Source: Codonopsis lanceolata (Eukaryota > Streptophyta > Magnoliopsida > Asterales > Campanulaceae). Taken from it: a stretch of DNA of 64,000 nucleotides. The DNA lies in contig CM028381.1 in assembly GCA_013146195.2 (NCBI GenBank), forward strand, positions 100,849,002 through 100,913,001. Direction: 5' to 3'. The notes under the pieces are model-generated. The model was given only the letters and a program-made list of their open reading frames with translations. It was not told the origin of the DNA and searched no databases. Every line of letters starts with the position of its first letter. Position 1 is the stretch's first letter. The position numbers and the translations under genes are program-made. This document shows positions 12,317 to 22,774 of the stretch, one piece after another.

Positions 12317-12345
12317 CTAGTATTCTTATCCGTGTCGATGACACG
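12317..12345 (-). mobile_element. Helitron 3' terminus (remnant)
   Basis: On the - strand a perfect hairpin (CGTGTCATCGACACG, 12331-12345) is followed after about 10 bases by CTAG and a host T, the standard 3' end of a plant Helitron. Nearly the same hairpin and end occur at 27179-27206. The body would lie to the right; I could not find its 5' TC end, so its extent is unknown. Confidence 0.5.
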
Positions 12346-12604
12346 TCGCCAATTTTAGAATTTATCAATAAATAAAGCAGATACTGTGAAATGAACTACT
12401 AAAGATATTATTTTTTAGGTAAGTAATTGATTATATACAGTATTACAAAAGCGATTCTAATTTTTTTTTATAGTTAAGTTGTGTTTGAAGTGATAGATTG
12501 CTATCTTCTCAACTCCAACTCTTTTATCTCGTTTCTTGTTTTACTCACGTTATCGGGACATAACTTAATACTCAAATAATTTATTTATCTTTTTGGGAAA
12601 AATA

Positions 12605-12861
12605 CTCCCCCCGTCCCTAAATTATCGTCCTCCTTTCCTTTTTCGTCCGTCTCAAAATAATTGTCTACTTTAAAACTTATCTTTTTAGAACATCACTTTT
12701 ACCACTTTACCCTTACTTTTCAATCTACTTTAATTATGGGCCACATATACATGGACATTAATGGAAACCACACATTAAACCAATATAAATAATCAAGTCA
12801 ATTACTTTTTCTTAAACTGTGCGCCGGGTCAAGCAGGACAATTATTTAGGGACGGAGGGAG
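12605..12861 (+). mobile_element. Stowaway-type MITE, family S1
   Basis: 257-bp element with inverted ends CTCCNNCCGTCCCTAAAT and ATTTAGGGACGGAGGGAG, flanked by TA dinucleotides (12603-12604, 12862-12863), the target duplication of Tc1/mariner-related Stowaway MITEs. It shares its full internal sequence with many other copies in this window. No coding capacity. This is one of the best-preserved copies. Confidence 0.9.
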
Positions 12862-12863
12862 TA

Positions 12864-13445
12864 ATAAAAAGTCCCACCAAAAAATTCTTATACCCAAAAA
12901 GTTTCAAAAATAATTTTTTATCAAAAAGTTCCAAAATCATAATTTTTATACCAAAAATTCCAAAACTTAATATATCTACGAACGTCGTTATGTTAAAAAC
13001 TTTAATTTTGACGAAAATTTATTTGTTTTTTCATTTATGACAATAATGATAAGAATTGTATTAATATTATTATTATTACATCTAGTATTATTATAACAAT
13101 AATACTATTATTATATAGTAATATTATTATCTTCATTAACATTATTAGTAGTATTAAATACCAAAAGTTTATTTAAGAAATTCATTTCTCAATGATCCCA
13201 AAATAACTATTCAATCTATAAAATCTAAAATTAATATTTTCATACTAAAATTTTAAAAAGTTAACTTTTACACTTTTATGAAATAATGGCAGTAATAATA
13301 TTAGTCGTAGTAGTGATAATAATATTATTATTATTATTGTTTATGAATAATAATAACATTATAAATAACAATAATAAAACTAATAGCAATTTTTTATTGT
13401 TATTGTTATTATTAATAGTAAGTTATTTGTTGTTGTTGTAGTTTA

Positions 13446-13537
<92 letters not shown>

Positions 13538-13934
13538 TTTTATCTAAAATATTGAATTATTAAAATTATTGAAGTTAAAAATAAGTTTATTTTTAGATAA
13601 AACCTCATACTCTAACGATGTTATAAGAATCATTAAGTTTTGAACTTTTTAGTATTAAAAGTTTAACTTTTGGATTTTTTGGATAGAAGAATAATGTTTA
13701 GGACTTCTTGTATATGAGATTTTTTGTGTGGGACTTTTGGTATTTTTCCCTATTTTTTATAATTTACTTAAACGACTCCGAAATTATATATATTTTGGAT
13801 AACAAGTAAAATAAATATTATGTATTTGAAAAAAGAAAGATAAAAAAAAGTGACACTCTCAATTCAGGATCAAAGAATCATTTTTTGAAAATCAAACTTT
13901 TATAAAACATGATATTTTTAGAACTCCTTGAGAG
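12864..13934. repeat. AT-rich intergenic DNA with (ATT)n microsatellite
   Basis: Extremely AT-rich. A nearly pure ATT/TTA trinucleotide run occupies about 13448-13536, preceded by imperfect ATT and AAT repeats from about 13060. The flank at 12880-12970 has several AAAAAT/CCAAAA repeats. No gene seen. Confidence 0.75.
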
Positions 13935-14850
13935 GATCCGTGACATGGCCGTGGTTATTATGGGTCTCATTATTTTACTTACTCTCTAATCCTAGATGTA
14001 ACTAAGATTAATTTTTACTAACCTAACCACATCAATCAATACACTATTTTTTTCCCAAAATTACCGTGAGCAACCCGCCGTCGTCTTCATCGGTCGTCTT
14101 CTTCTCCGGAGTAAACTATTAAAACTACATTATCTTATAAGTAATATTGGGGAGACTTAATTTGTACTTAATATTTAGCACTCAATCACATGGCAGTGGT
14201 TATTATGGGTCTCACTCTTTTACTTACTTTCTAACTCTAAATGCAAGTAAGATTAATTTTTCCTAACCTAACCACATCAATCAATATGCTAATTTTTCCC
14301 CAAAATTACCGTGAGCAACCCATCGTCTTCTTCTCTGAAGTTATACACGATGTGTCTTCGTCTTCGTCGTCTTCCTCTTGAATATATACAAGAGGTCTAG
14401 ACCTAGTATTACGATCGGTAATACCGATAGTACAACGATGACAATGGTCGTCACTTGTTTGCTTCCACTGTAGCTCCTAACTTTTACAGGTAATTCCGAG
14501 GCAGCCATTCTTATGTAATTATCTTGCCCATTATCTGTGTACCTTCTAACATCAATCAGGACCCCAAACCATAATAAGTATCTACTTTTGCTCCCTCTGA
14601 TATCCAAATTAATATAAGCTCTACAATTGTAATTTCTATTGTACATCTTCTCACATTCCTTGAGATTCATATTTTTATCAAACCAGGAGCGCCAGAGAAG
14701 AAGACAACATCACGCATAACTCCGGGGAAGAAGACGACGGGTTGCTCATGGTAAAAAGTGATAGTAAAAGAGTGAGACCCATAATAACCACTTCCATATC
14801 ACTGAGTGCAAAATATTAAGTACAAATTGAGTCTCCTAACATTACTCTAA
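13935..14850. mobile_element. MULE-like inverted-repeat element carrying a gene fragment
   Basis: Left arm at about 14148-14340 and right arm at about 14692-14850 are inverted copies: the last ~60 bp of each (around GTGGTTATTATGGGTCTCAC) match almost perfectly, as do inner parts around GAGCAACCC. The left arm contains about 80 bp missing from the right. A further copy of the left arm sits in direct orientation at about 13940-14115, making a tandem. Between the arms is a captured receptor-kinase fragment on -. Long terminal repeats plus a captured exon fit a Pack-MULE; a clear 9-bp target duplication is not visible, so a foldback element is the alternative. Confidence 0.65.
14341..14690 (-). 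pseudogene. S-domain receptor-like kinase fragment (PAN domain plus membrane segment)
   Basis: The - frame at 14670-14341 (109 codons) starts NLKECEKMYNRNYNCRAYIN and continues through I-R-G, LLWFGVLIDVRRY, DNGQD and YIRMAASELP. This is the end of the PAN/apple domain of G-type lectin (S-domain) receptor-like serine/threonine kinases. A hydrophobic membrane-spanning segment (TIVIVVLSVLPIVILGLDLLY) and a basic stop-transfer stretch (KRKTTKTKTHR) follow. Two positions that are normally cysteine read tyrosine, and no kinase or lectin part is present, so it is a dead fragment. It lies between the inverted arms of a MULE-like element. Confidence 0.8.
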
Positions 14851-15463
14851 ATTAGTTAATACTCTATCATTTCTTCTTTTAAAATATTCAAACACCACCA
14901 ATTAATAACAACCGTTCCACCCATTTATGTTTGAAAAATATAATTATTAAATAATATATGATTAATTTTAAAGTTGGTCAAAATTACAATAATATTTAAG
15001 TATAATTAATATTATAATATCAATGTGGAGAGTAATGTTAAAATATAATGAAAATTATAGAAATAATTTTCGAATGAGGACTTTTAAAGTGAGATATTAC
15101 AACATAATATAGTGGATTTTTTTGCTTACAACAATTTAAAACAACTTAGTAAGATAATCTACGATTACACTTTTTAAAATTAGATTACCCCTTTTAAAAT
15201 AAATCTTTAATGATAAAGTTCATACAAGGTTCTTAAAAATTGGTCAGCACTTTCCATTTGTAAAAAAGTTTATAAGGAATGAGTGATTAATTCATGAGGA
15301 AGGAATAATTTATAGAAAAAAGAATGGAGCTTAATATTAAAAAGCAAAAAAAAAATAGAGCTTAATATAAAAAACATTTTTATTGTAAAAAGAATTTATC
15401 GGATAAAAGTTCATTAAAAGAGCTGTATTGAGGGAGTCAGACAGTCAGTTGTATTTGTATATA
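14851..15463. other. AT-rich intergenic stretch
   Basis: No gene or repeat boundary recognised; contains short A-rich and T-rich tracts only. Confidence 0.5.
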
Positions 15464-15712
15464 CTCCCTCCGTCTTTAAATTATCGTCTTCCTTTTTTTT
15501 CTCGTCTGTTTCAAAATAATTATCTATTTTGAAACTTACCTTTTTAGAACATCATTTTTACTATTTTACCCTTATTTTTTCACACTACTTTAATTATGGA
15601 CCACATATACATAAACATTAAAGAAAACTATATATTAAACCAATATAAATAATCAAGTCAATTATTTTTTCTTAAACTATATCCGAAGTCAACAGGACGA
15701 TTATTTAGGGAG
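15464..15712 (+). mobile_element. Stowaway-type MITE, family S1 (right end eroded)
   Basis: Starts CTCCCTCCGTC after TA and follows the family S1 consensus to ATTTAGGGAGA, where the right inverted repeat breaks off. It lies about 250 bp upstream of the likely leader of the tubby-like gene, so it may sit in that promoter. Confidence 0.85.
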
Positions 15713-15959
15713 ACTACCAATTTTCAGAATAATGCACCCACAGGCCACACGGGCCACACCCAGTCACCCACACACACACACTGTACACTCTCTGTATACA
15801 GTGTAAACTCAACAAAACCTGAAAAGTCAAAACTCCATTTTTGGTCTTTGTTTTACTCCCTGGTTTTGCTCTTTTAGTTAAGTTGTAGTGGCCAATATAA
15901 TACTCCAATACCCCCAAATTATTTTAATTTAAAAATAAAAAAATAAAATAAAACCCAAA

Positions 15960-17508
15960 TGAATTCTCCTAATACAATATTCAGATAGACTTTTTTCCTC
16001 TCCTCCTCTCTTCTTCTCACCTGGTTCGGTGAGCTAGATTTAATGTTGGTTTTGAGTCCGGATGAGAGAGAGAAAAAGACTTTGAAGTAGAGCGAGAGAG
16101 AGTGGGTTTTAGAGAGAGAAAGTGATATAGAGGATTATTGGGTCAGACCCACTTTTTCCCCCTTTCTGATCTGCTTCTTAGCTCTGTTTGTAAAAGTGCT
16201 TTGAATTTTTTTCCTTGAATATACAGACACAGAAGCCAGAAGAATTACACAAATTACATACCCACTATCCATCTGTTTTATTGTGGGCTGAGCTCTGTAG
16301 ATTTTCCATTTGATTGAGGTTTAGATCTTTGATCTCAGCGTATTTACCTTTAAATCTTGCATCTTATACCCATCTAGGTCAATCCTGACCCATTTTCTTG
16401 TTCCTCTGAGTTTTGTGTGTGGTTTCTTTGGAAAAAGATGGATGAGGTGTAAAATCTCTTTTTTTTATTTTATATAAAAAAGTTAAATTCCTAGGTTTTC
16501 AGGAACTTTAAAAGGCAGAAACTTGGTAAAGTTTGTGGCTTTGATGGGTTGTGCTTCAATTTTTCAATGTTTTTTAGTGGAGAAAGTCAAATGCTTCTTA
16601 TGTTTGTTGCAGATCTTAGCTCAACCTACTACAGTGCAGATTTGATCAGCCAATTAGCAGGTTTGTTCTTTCAGATTTCCGTTCTGTTATGGGTTTTCAC
16701 TTTCTTCTTTGAATTAAACTGTGACTTAGGCTGAAATATATTGGTACACTTAATTTGTATATTTGGCTTGTGTGATTGATCTTGTATTAGACTGAACAAA
16801 CGGTGTAAAAAGATTCTTGTAACCGACCCCCAAGTAATTGTACCAAGGCTGAGTTGAGTTGAGTCGAGTTAACATGTATATCCACAAGTAAAACCTGAGG
16901 AGTCCCAGAGGCCGTATATACATTTGATGCTTATCTTTTCTTGATTTAGCCTTGCTCTTGGTGGTTCTGTTAGGGTTGAATGAATTTGATGAAGAAATAA
17001 TTTACCCTGGATTTCTGGTTAGTGATTGTCTTGATTTCACTGCAGAGTTGACCCTAACGCTTGTTAATCTTTTTTTCAACCCTTTGATTTTCTTAATATT
17101 TTGTGTTTAATCATGTAATGTCAAGAAGAATTCAACTCCTATAGCTGTTCCACATTGAACTTCTAATCGACTGTCTTGTTAAGATTCTCTTCATGGGGTT
17201 TATTTGCAAAATTAATTTAACTTTCGGCTGAAAGTACGATTTAAATACCTAAAAAGCTGGTTCTGATAAAAGTTGTGCAATTTAGTCCACTTTAGGTCCC
17301 ATATGAAGCTTTTTTTTCTACTTATCTCTTTTCCTTTTCTTTCTCTTTGCTGACCTTTATCCTTTTCCCCTTCTCAGTTGTTTTTGGCTATTTTAACCTT
17401 CTCACAAGGACCTGATTGGGCTTCTCATTTTCTTGCAGCTGTCTTCACATGTTAAGTAGTGTGTAATTTGAAGAGAGAAGAAAAGAGAGAGTGGGAGAGA
17501 ATTTCTAA
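15960..17508 (+). promoter_or_regulatory. Leader region of the tubby-like gene with 5' UTR intron
   Basis: C/T-rich and GAGAGA-rich DNA from about 15990, typical of plant 5' UTRs, followed by T-rich intron-like DNA and an acceptor (TTCTTGCAG, ending at 17438), then 70 bp of leader to the ATG at 17509. A stop codon in the leader is in line with initiation at 17509. Transcription start and donor site are not fixed by the sequence; short upstream frames (for example 16549-16734) are probably not translated as genes. Confidence 0.55.
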
Positions 17509-17867
17509 ATGTCTTTCCGAAGTATCGTACGTGATGTAAGGGATGGCTTTGGAAGCTTATCGAGGCGGAGTTTTGATGTCAGGCTCTCAGGTGCTCATCA
17601 TAGAGGAAAATCACATGGTTCATTTCATGATTTAGGTGAGCAGCCTCTGGTAATTCAAAACAGCCGGTGGGCTAATCTCCCTCCTGAGCTTCTCTGTGAT
17701 GTAATTAAAAGACTGGAGGAGAGTGAAAGCACTTGGCCTGCTCGAAAACATGTCGTTGCATGCGCTGCTGTTTGTAGGTCTTGGAGAAGTATGTGCAAGG
17801 AAATTGTCAGAAACCCTGAATTTTGTGGGAAGCTTACTTTCTCGGTTTCCCTTAAGCAGGTACATAG

Positions 17868-17900
<33 letters not shown>

Positions 17901-20435
17901 ATGTAGCTGCTTTCTATTTTACTTACTAACATTCTCTAGATTATCAAAACTGAAATAGTAATGGATTTCAACTGTGTTTTTTTAAAGATTTTATTGTGCT
18001 CAAGTGGCAGAATGCATTGCTGGTATTTTCTGGGTAAAATGTTCTAATATATTCATCGACTTTTCAGCCAGGACCGCGTGATGGAACTATTCAATGCTTC
18101 ATCAAAAGGGACAAATCCAATTTAACATACCACCTTTACTTGTGTCTGAGTCCTGGTGAGCATTTAAATGCTTTTTGTGTTTGCTTATGTTTGTACTGTG
18201 TGTGGGGGTTCTTTTTTCCCTTGTATGCCAGTAATTTGAAGTTGTTGTTTGTCAATCATCATATAATTGTTCTTGTGTTTATGTGCATTTTGTCTAGAAG
18301 TTGTCACGAACTCTAGAATCTGATTGATGTACGTCTCCAAAAATGCACGCTCAAAATTTATTCATCATCATATATGTCCTGGTTTGTTAATTGACCATCC
18401 TCTTGAATTATTTGGTCCATTGACCACTATGCTAGTTCTAAAGATTGGTACTTAACACTTATCAAAAAAAAAAAAAAAAAGATTGGTACTTAACTACATA
18501 CACCTACCCAAAAAGTAAAAACCTTACACCTAACACGGCTTACTGTTTGGACATTTCCTTTACTGTCATGTTTATTTTACCATTCTTATATGTTGTTGAT
18601 TTCATTTTGCAGCAGCTTTGCTAGTTGAAAATGGGAAGTTCCTACTCTCTGCGAAAAGAACTCGGAGAACTACATGCACCGAGTATGTTATCTCCATGGA
18701 TGCTGATAACATTTCGAGATCAAGCAACACTTATATTGGAAAGCTCAGGTAACGAAAGTGATTCTGTATCCATTATTCTATTCCTCTTGTGCTTTTATCT
18801 TGATACTCATTCTTTGAAGATTTTTAATAGAACAGAAATGACAGTTCTCTTGTTGAAGAAGATTTTCTTGATATGTTCTAACAAATAAAACCCTATATTG
18901 CAATCATAAATTTTCCTCTGTAATTTGTTGAAAGAAGATCTACTAATGTTCAAAATAAGCTGCACCCCTCTATCATTAGAGTGTCTTATCAGGGTGGAAA
19001 AGTATCCTAAATTGCCTCTCTGTTACCTTTGTCCGCCCTTGAACAAGGAGCTGTAAGTTGGATTTTTAAAGTCAACTTGACCACTTTTCAAATGACTATA
19101 CCACATGAACTTAGGATCTTTTAATCAGTAATGTTTTCTGGTACTTTTTACAAGTCTACAAAGGTTTTTTTTTTTTCCTCAGTGGTGTGGTAACTAGGGC
19201 TGGCCCCTCGTAAAGATCTATATTAGGAAATATTTTTACATCGAGAACCAACACTAGTACGTTGGACAGTGTTAAAAATGTTTTGATGATTATGCAAAAT
19301 GTATGCGGGCTAGCTGACCTTCGGAAGCCAAAGTAAGACTTTTCACCGGGGGGTGGGGGAACAACGTTTATCTTACTTTTGAGGATTGCTATCCATCTGG
19401 AGCATTAGAGCTGCCTATCACCAGTTTATATTAAAACTCTTAACTAGAATGATCTGCATTTCTTTGATAAGTAACTAGAATGATCTGCATTAATTTGCAA
19501 TTTTAACTCTTCTTCTTAATGGTACCTTTAATTAGTTATTGTCAATTATTCTTACGTTGGCTTGCTTGCTTAAGCTTGTTTCCCAAGTGTATTCATTGTA
19601 CTTTACTCATTAATTGATCTAAATGCACCTCCTCCCATTAAATTTCCAAAGTAGTGCCGTTTGTCCCAGTGATTGATTTCCAACTAATTTGTTTCTTTCT
19701 TTTAGATCAAATTTTCTTGGCACAAAGTTCATAATATACGACACGCAGCCTCCACATTCCTGTGCCCATATTCCCCCACCAGGTAGATCAAGCCGGAGAT
19801 TCTACTCCAAGAAAGTCTCCCCAAAAGTGCCAAGTGGCAGCTACAACATAGCACACATCACGTATGAGCTGAATGTTCTTGGTACCCGGGGCCCACGGAG
19901 GATGCACTGCATCATGCACTCAATACCCGCCTCATCCCTCGATCCAGGTGGCATGGTGCCTGGACAGCCAGAGCATCTACTTCCTCCACGTTCCCTGGAG
20001 GATTCTTTCAGGAGCATTTCATTCTCAAAGTCTCTTGACCACTCCGCTGAATTCAGCAGCTCAAGATTTTCCGAAATAGTCGGCAACTCTACCAATGAAG
20101 ACGAGGGGGAAAAGTCAAAATTGCCCCTGGTACTGAAAAACAAGGCGCCTAGGTGGCATGAACAGTTGCAATGTTGGTGTCTAAATTTTAGGGGGCGGGT
20201 GACAATTGCGTCCGTCAAGAACTTTCAGTTGATTGCAGCCCAGCAGCCAGCTCCTGTAGCACCAGCAGCAGCATCATCTCAGCCAGCCCAACCACCAGAG
20301 CATGACAAAGTCATCTTGCAGTTTGGCAAGGTTGGTAAAGATATGTTTACAATGGATTATCGGTATCCCCTATCTGCATTTCAGGCTTTTGCAATTTGCT
20401 TGAGCAGCTTTGATACCAAATTAGCTTGTGAATAG
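17509..20435 (+). CDS. TULP: Tubby-like F-box protein
   Basis: Four coding exons: 17509-17859, 18068-18155, 18616-18748, 19706-20435, all with GT-AG introns, giving 433 residues. Plant TULPs act as F-box subunits of SCF ubiquitin ligases and bind membrane phosphoinositides through the tubby domain; several are linked to ABA and stress responses. Residues 53-98 form the F-box (begins WANLPPELLCDVIKRLE, ends VCRSWRSMCKEI). From 118 on is the tubby domain, including GPRDGTIQCFIKRD with the basic phosphoinositide-contacting residues, LRSNFLGTKF, and the invariant C-terminal signature AFAICLSSFDTKLACE (418-433). Length and domain order are normal and I see no lesion. Exon 3 has a tandem NAG acceptor (18613 or 18616); 18616 fits the family length better. 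Introns 2 and 3 carry tiny LINE insertions. Confidence 0.95.
17866..17901. repeat. (TC)n-(AC)n compound microsatellite in tubby intron 1
   Basis: TCTCTC run followed directly by ACACAC run, just inside the first coding intron. Apparent frames here in both strands are translations of the dinucleotide repeat. Confidence 0.9.
18442..18494 (+). mobile_element. Ultra-truncated LINE insertion in tubby intron 2
   Basis: The 15-base sequence AGATTGGTACTTAAC occurs at 18442-18456 and again at 18480-18494. Between the copies is only ACTTATC followed by a run of A. CTTATC plus poly(A) is also the 3' tail of the LINE ending at 40681. This is the footprint of target-primed reverse transcription that stopped after a few templated bases. 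Confidence 0.8.
19441..19491 (-). mobile_element. Ultra-truncated LINE insertion in tubby intron 3
   Basis: A perfect 20-base direct repeat (TAACTAGAATGATCTGCATT) at 19441-19460 and 19472-19491 flanks only 11 bases, TCTTTGATAAG. Read on -, these are CTTATCAAAGA, the same tail motif as the other LINE copies in this window. Inserted on the strand opposite to the gene. Confidence 0.75.
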
Positions 20436-21350
20436 AAGATGAACAAAAAAAATAAATTAAAAACATAACATTAGGTTGGTAAGAACAGTGCATAAAGAGA
20501 GCAATTACCAGTGCGTTCTTTATTTTCAATTTCTTGTGTACTCATCCCCTCTGTTTTCTGTCAGTAGAATAGGAGATTGTTGTTAATGGCATCGTGTAGT
20601 CGCAGTTAAGTCAATTGTAACCGTGGGCTCTGTTTAGTAACAGAATCACCTCTGTAAACTCGAAATCCTATTGTTTACCTCATCTTCCGATCTTAACATC
20701 GTTTTTCTTGCTTGATTACCCTACAATGCTTTTTGAAACTACTTGGTGTAATGGATGAAAGCAAATTAAGCTCTTAGAGCATGGTTGCAACAAATGTGAG
20801 TGTGATGGTCACTGCAGTTGATGGTGGCTGTGGATGGAAATTTCATCTGGTTGATTCTTACTCACATTGGAGGTGTAGCATTGTGGCAATGAATTACTCA
20901 GTTGGAGGTTCAACACTTTGATTAGGAATGTTTTATGAATTATGAGAGGGGTTCTGGCTTGAAGTCTCTGTAGGGTGGGCTGGTTAGTGATGGTATCAAC
21001 TTATGAAGCAGATAAAGATGGAAAATTTCAACTTTTCTGAGAGAGGTTTGGTACTTGTGGGCTGTTGTACAGTCTAATATTAAAGTTTGAGGTTAGGCTC
21101 TCGAGTCATTAATTCACAGGATGTTGCGATGTTGATGTTGGTTTAGTATTTCAACATAAGATGCAACACGTGCTGTACAGAGGCCTCAATAGTCAATATT
21201 GGTTTAGTGTCAGTGTGTCACAACAAATGAGATGTCAGGACTCAGGCATATGAATCCTGGTTCTTCAACATCCAGAGAGAGATGCAGCGCAAGTCATACT
21301 ATTGTAGAGGCATGCGAGGAGGAGATGCAAGTCATATAGGATGTTAGGAT
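20436..21350. other. 3' UTR of tubby-like gene, then intergenic DNA
   Basis: AATAAA-like signals at about 20446-20453 follow the stop. The 3' UTR probably runs a few hundred bases. From about 20760 the DNA has normal GC but no coding pattern that I recognise. Confidence 0.5.
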
Positions 21351-21354
21351 GTAA

Positions 21355-21470
21355 GTTCGTCTTACGGATCTTAATTCGTTAGACGGAGTTTTATCCTCTC
21401 ACAACTCAATTCACTAACACACGGTGTGTCGGGTAATGAGAATCCGTCTTACGAAAAATATATATAAGAT
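21355..21470. repeat. Interspersed CGTCTTACGGATC repeat, copy 1
   Basis: A ~110-bp unit with CGTCTTACGGATCTTAATTC near its start and AATCCGTCTTACGAAAAATA near its end. Related copies lie at 29548-29695, 43331-43455 and 44984-45085. Boundaries and class are unknown. Confidence 0.6.
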
Positions 21471-21479
21471 TGTCTTATC

Positions 21480-22400
21480 TAAGTTTTTGCTTTAACATCG
21501 AGGAGGGAGAGGAGAGGATATTTTTATAAATCATTTATCTATAGATGTTGAAATAAATGGATATAAATGAAAAGGAACTAATACGAAAAGTAGAAAAAGA
21601 AATTGAAAAGTAATCAGAAGGGAAAAAATAATAAAATGAAACTTAAACTAAAAGATGTTAAAAACCATTAAAGTTTGCTAGCTGCAGTTGTTAAAGGGTA
21701 AAGGGAAGAAGAAGAATCTTTCCTTGTGGAGGGAACTAGAACTACAAGAAGAAAGTCTCTTCTCCTAACTTTTTTTTTATATATAACTTTTACATAGGAG
21801 CACTGTGAATAACATTAATCTAAGGAGAAATTGTTGGTCGGTACACTTTCCTAAACATTTATTCGCTCAACTTCCGTTCTTTTTTCAATCGCAAAAAGCC
21901 ATTTTCGAAATAAATGTTCTTATAATATTTAAATTCAAAGAACGTTGTAAATTTCTTCTTTTTCTCCATCTTCATTGCATTCATTCGCCTGAAAACGCAA
22001 AAAAAAAATATGAAGAGGATAGAGAGTGGAGAGTTGGGTGGTGAAGAAGAATGTGATTACTATATAATTGTTTTTCATCACCTTAACTTCTCACTCTTTT
22101 ACTTATACATTTCATGTTATCGGTGGTGGTGTTGTTCTTCTTCTTCATTATTGTTTGTGTTTGTGTAATTCAAAATAGATTTACTTTTGTTTTTTGTGTT
22201 GCTATGTAAACTATTCGATAAAATGTCTGAATATAATTTTTTTTTCCGTTGTTCGATACCTTTTTGAAATTGAATCACAATGCGTTATTTGTGAATCATG
22301 AGGTATCGATTTGGATTTGGGATGTATGAAAGATACATATAAATTTGAATCATTTGTTGATTGTGTAGTGGAAAGAAGGTAGATGATGGTATGCGTTTGT
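21480..22400. other. AT-rich intergenic stretch, no gene recognised
   Basis: Small frames are present (21805-22044 on +, 22423-22211 on -) with no recognisable family. Nothing else seen. Confidence 0.5.
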
Positions 22401-22404
22401 AATG

Positions 22405-22580
22405 ATTTTGCATCGCGATACAAAATTTGATTAGGTAATTAAAGTTGATGCATCGTGGTGCAAAAAATTGATCCATCACGATGCAAAATTGGATTAGGAT
22501 TATAATTGATGCATCGCGATACAAAATTAGATTAAATAATTTAAATTGATTCAATTTAAATTCATGCATCGCGCTACATT
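22405..22580. repeat. Degenerate tandem repeat built on TGCATCGCGATRC
   Basis: Five spaced copies of a GCATCGCGATAC / GCATCGTGGTGC-type core, at about 22410, 22449, 22475, 22512 and 22565, separated by AAAATTNGATTARR sequence. The core is nearly palindromic (ATCGCGAT) in otherwise AT-rich DNA. Confidence 0.7.
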
Positions 22581-22774
22581 TGAGTGATTGATCTGTAACG
22601 TACCTCACGCTCATTAAGGATATCGTAGTCTTGTTGCCTTAAAAAGTATTTTTTTTTTCCAATTAAATAAAAGAAGGACGAAAGGGTTATAAACTTGAAA
22701 AAGGAGACCGACCTGAATTTATTCCTTAATCTTAATCTTAATTGTGAATTGTGATGTACATATATAGGGCTGCC

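Noticed and set aside
13448..13536. Possible regulatory array in the ATT run
   Set aside because: A simple trinucleotide microsatellite explains it.
16549..16734. A 61-codon + frame upstream of the tubby gene
   Set aside because: Lies in the leader intron, T-rich with a hydrophobic translation typical of intronic DNA.
17632..17929. Frames in other registers over tubby exon 1
   Set aside because: Shadows of the real exon and of the TC/AC microsatellite in intron 1.
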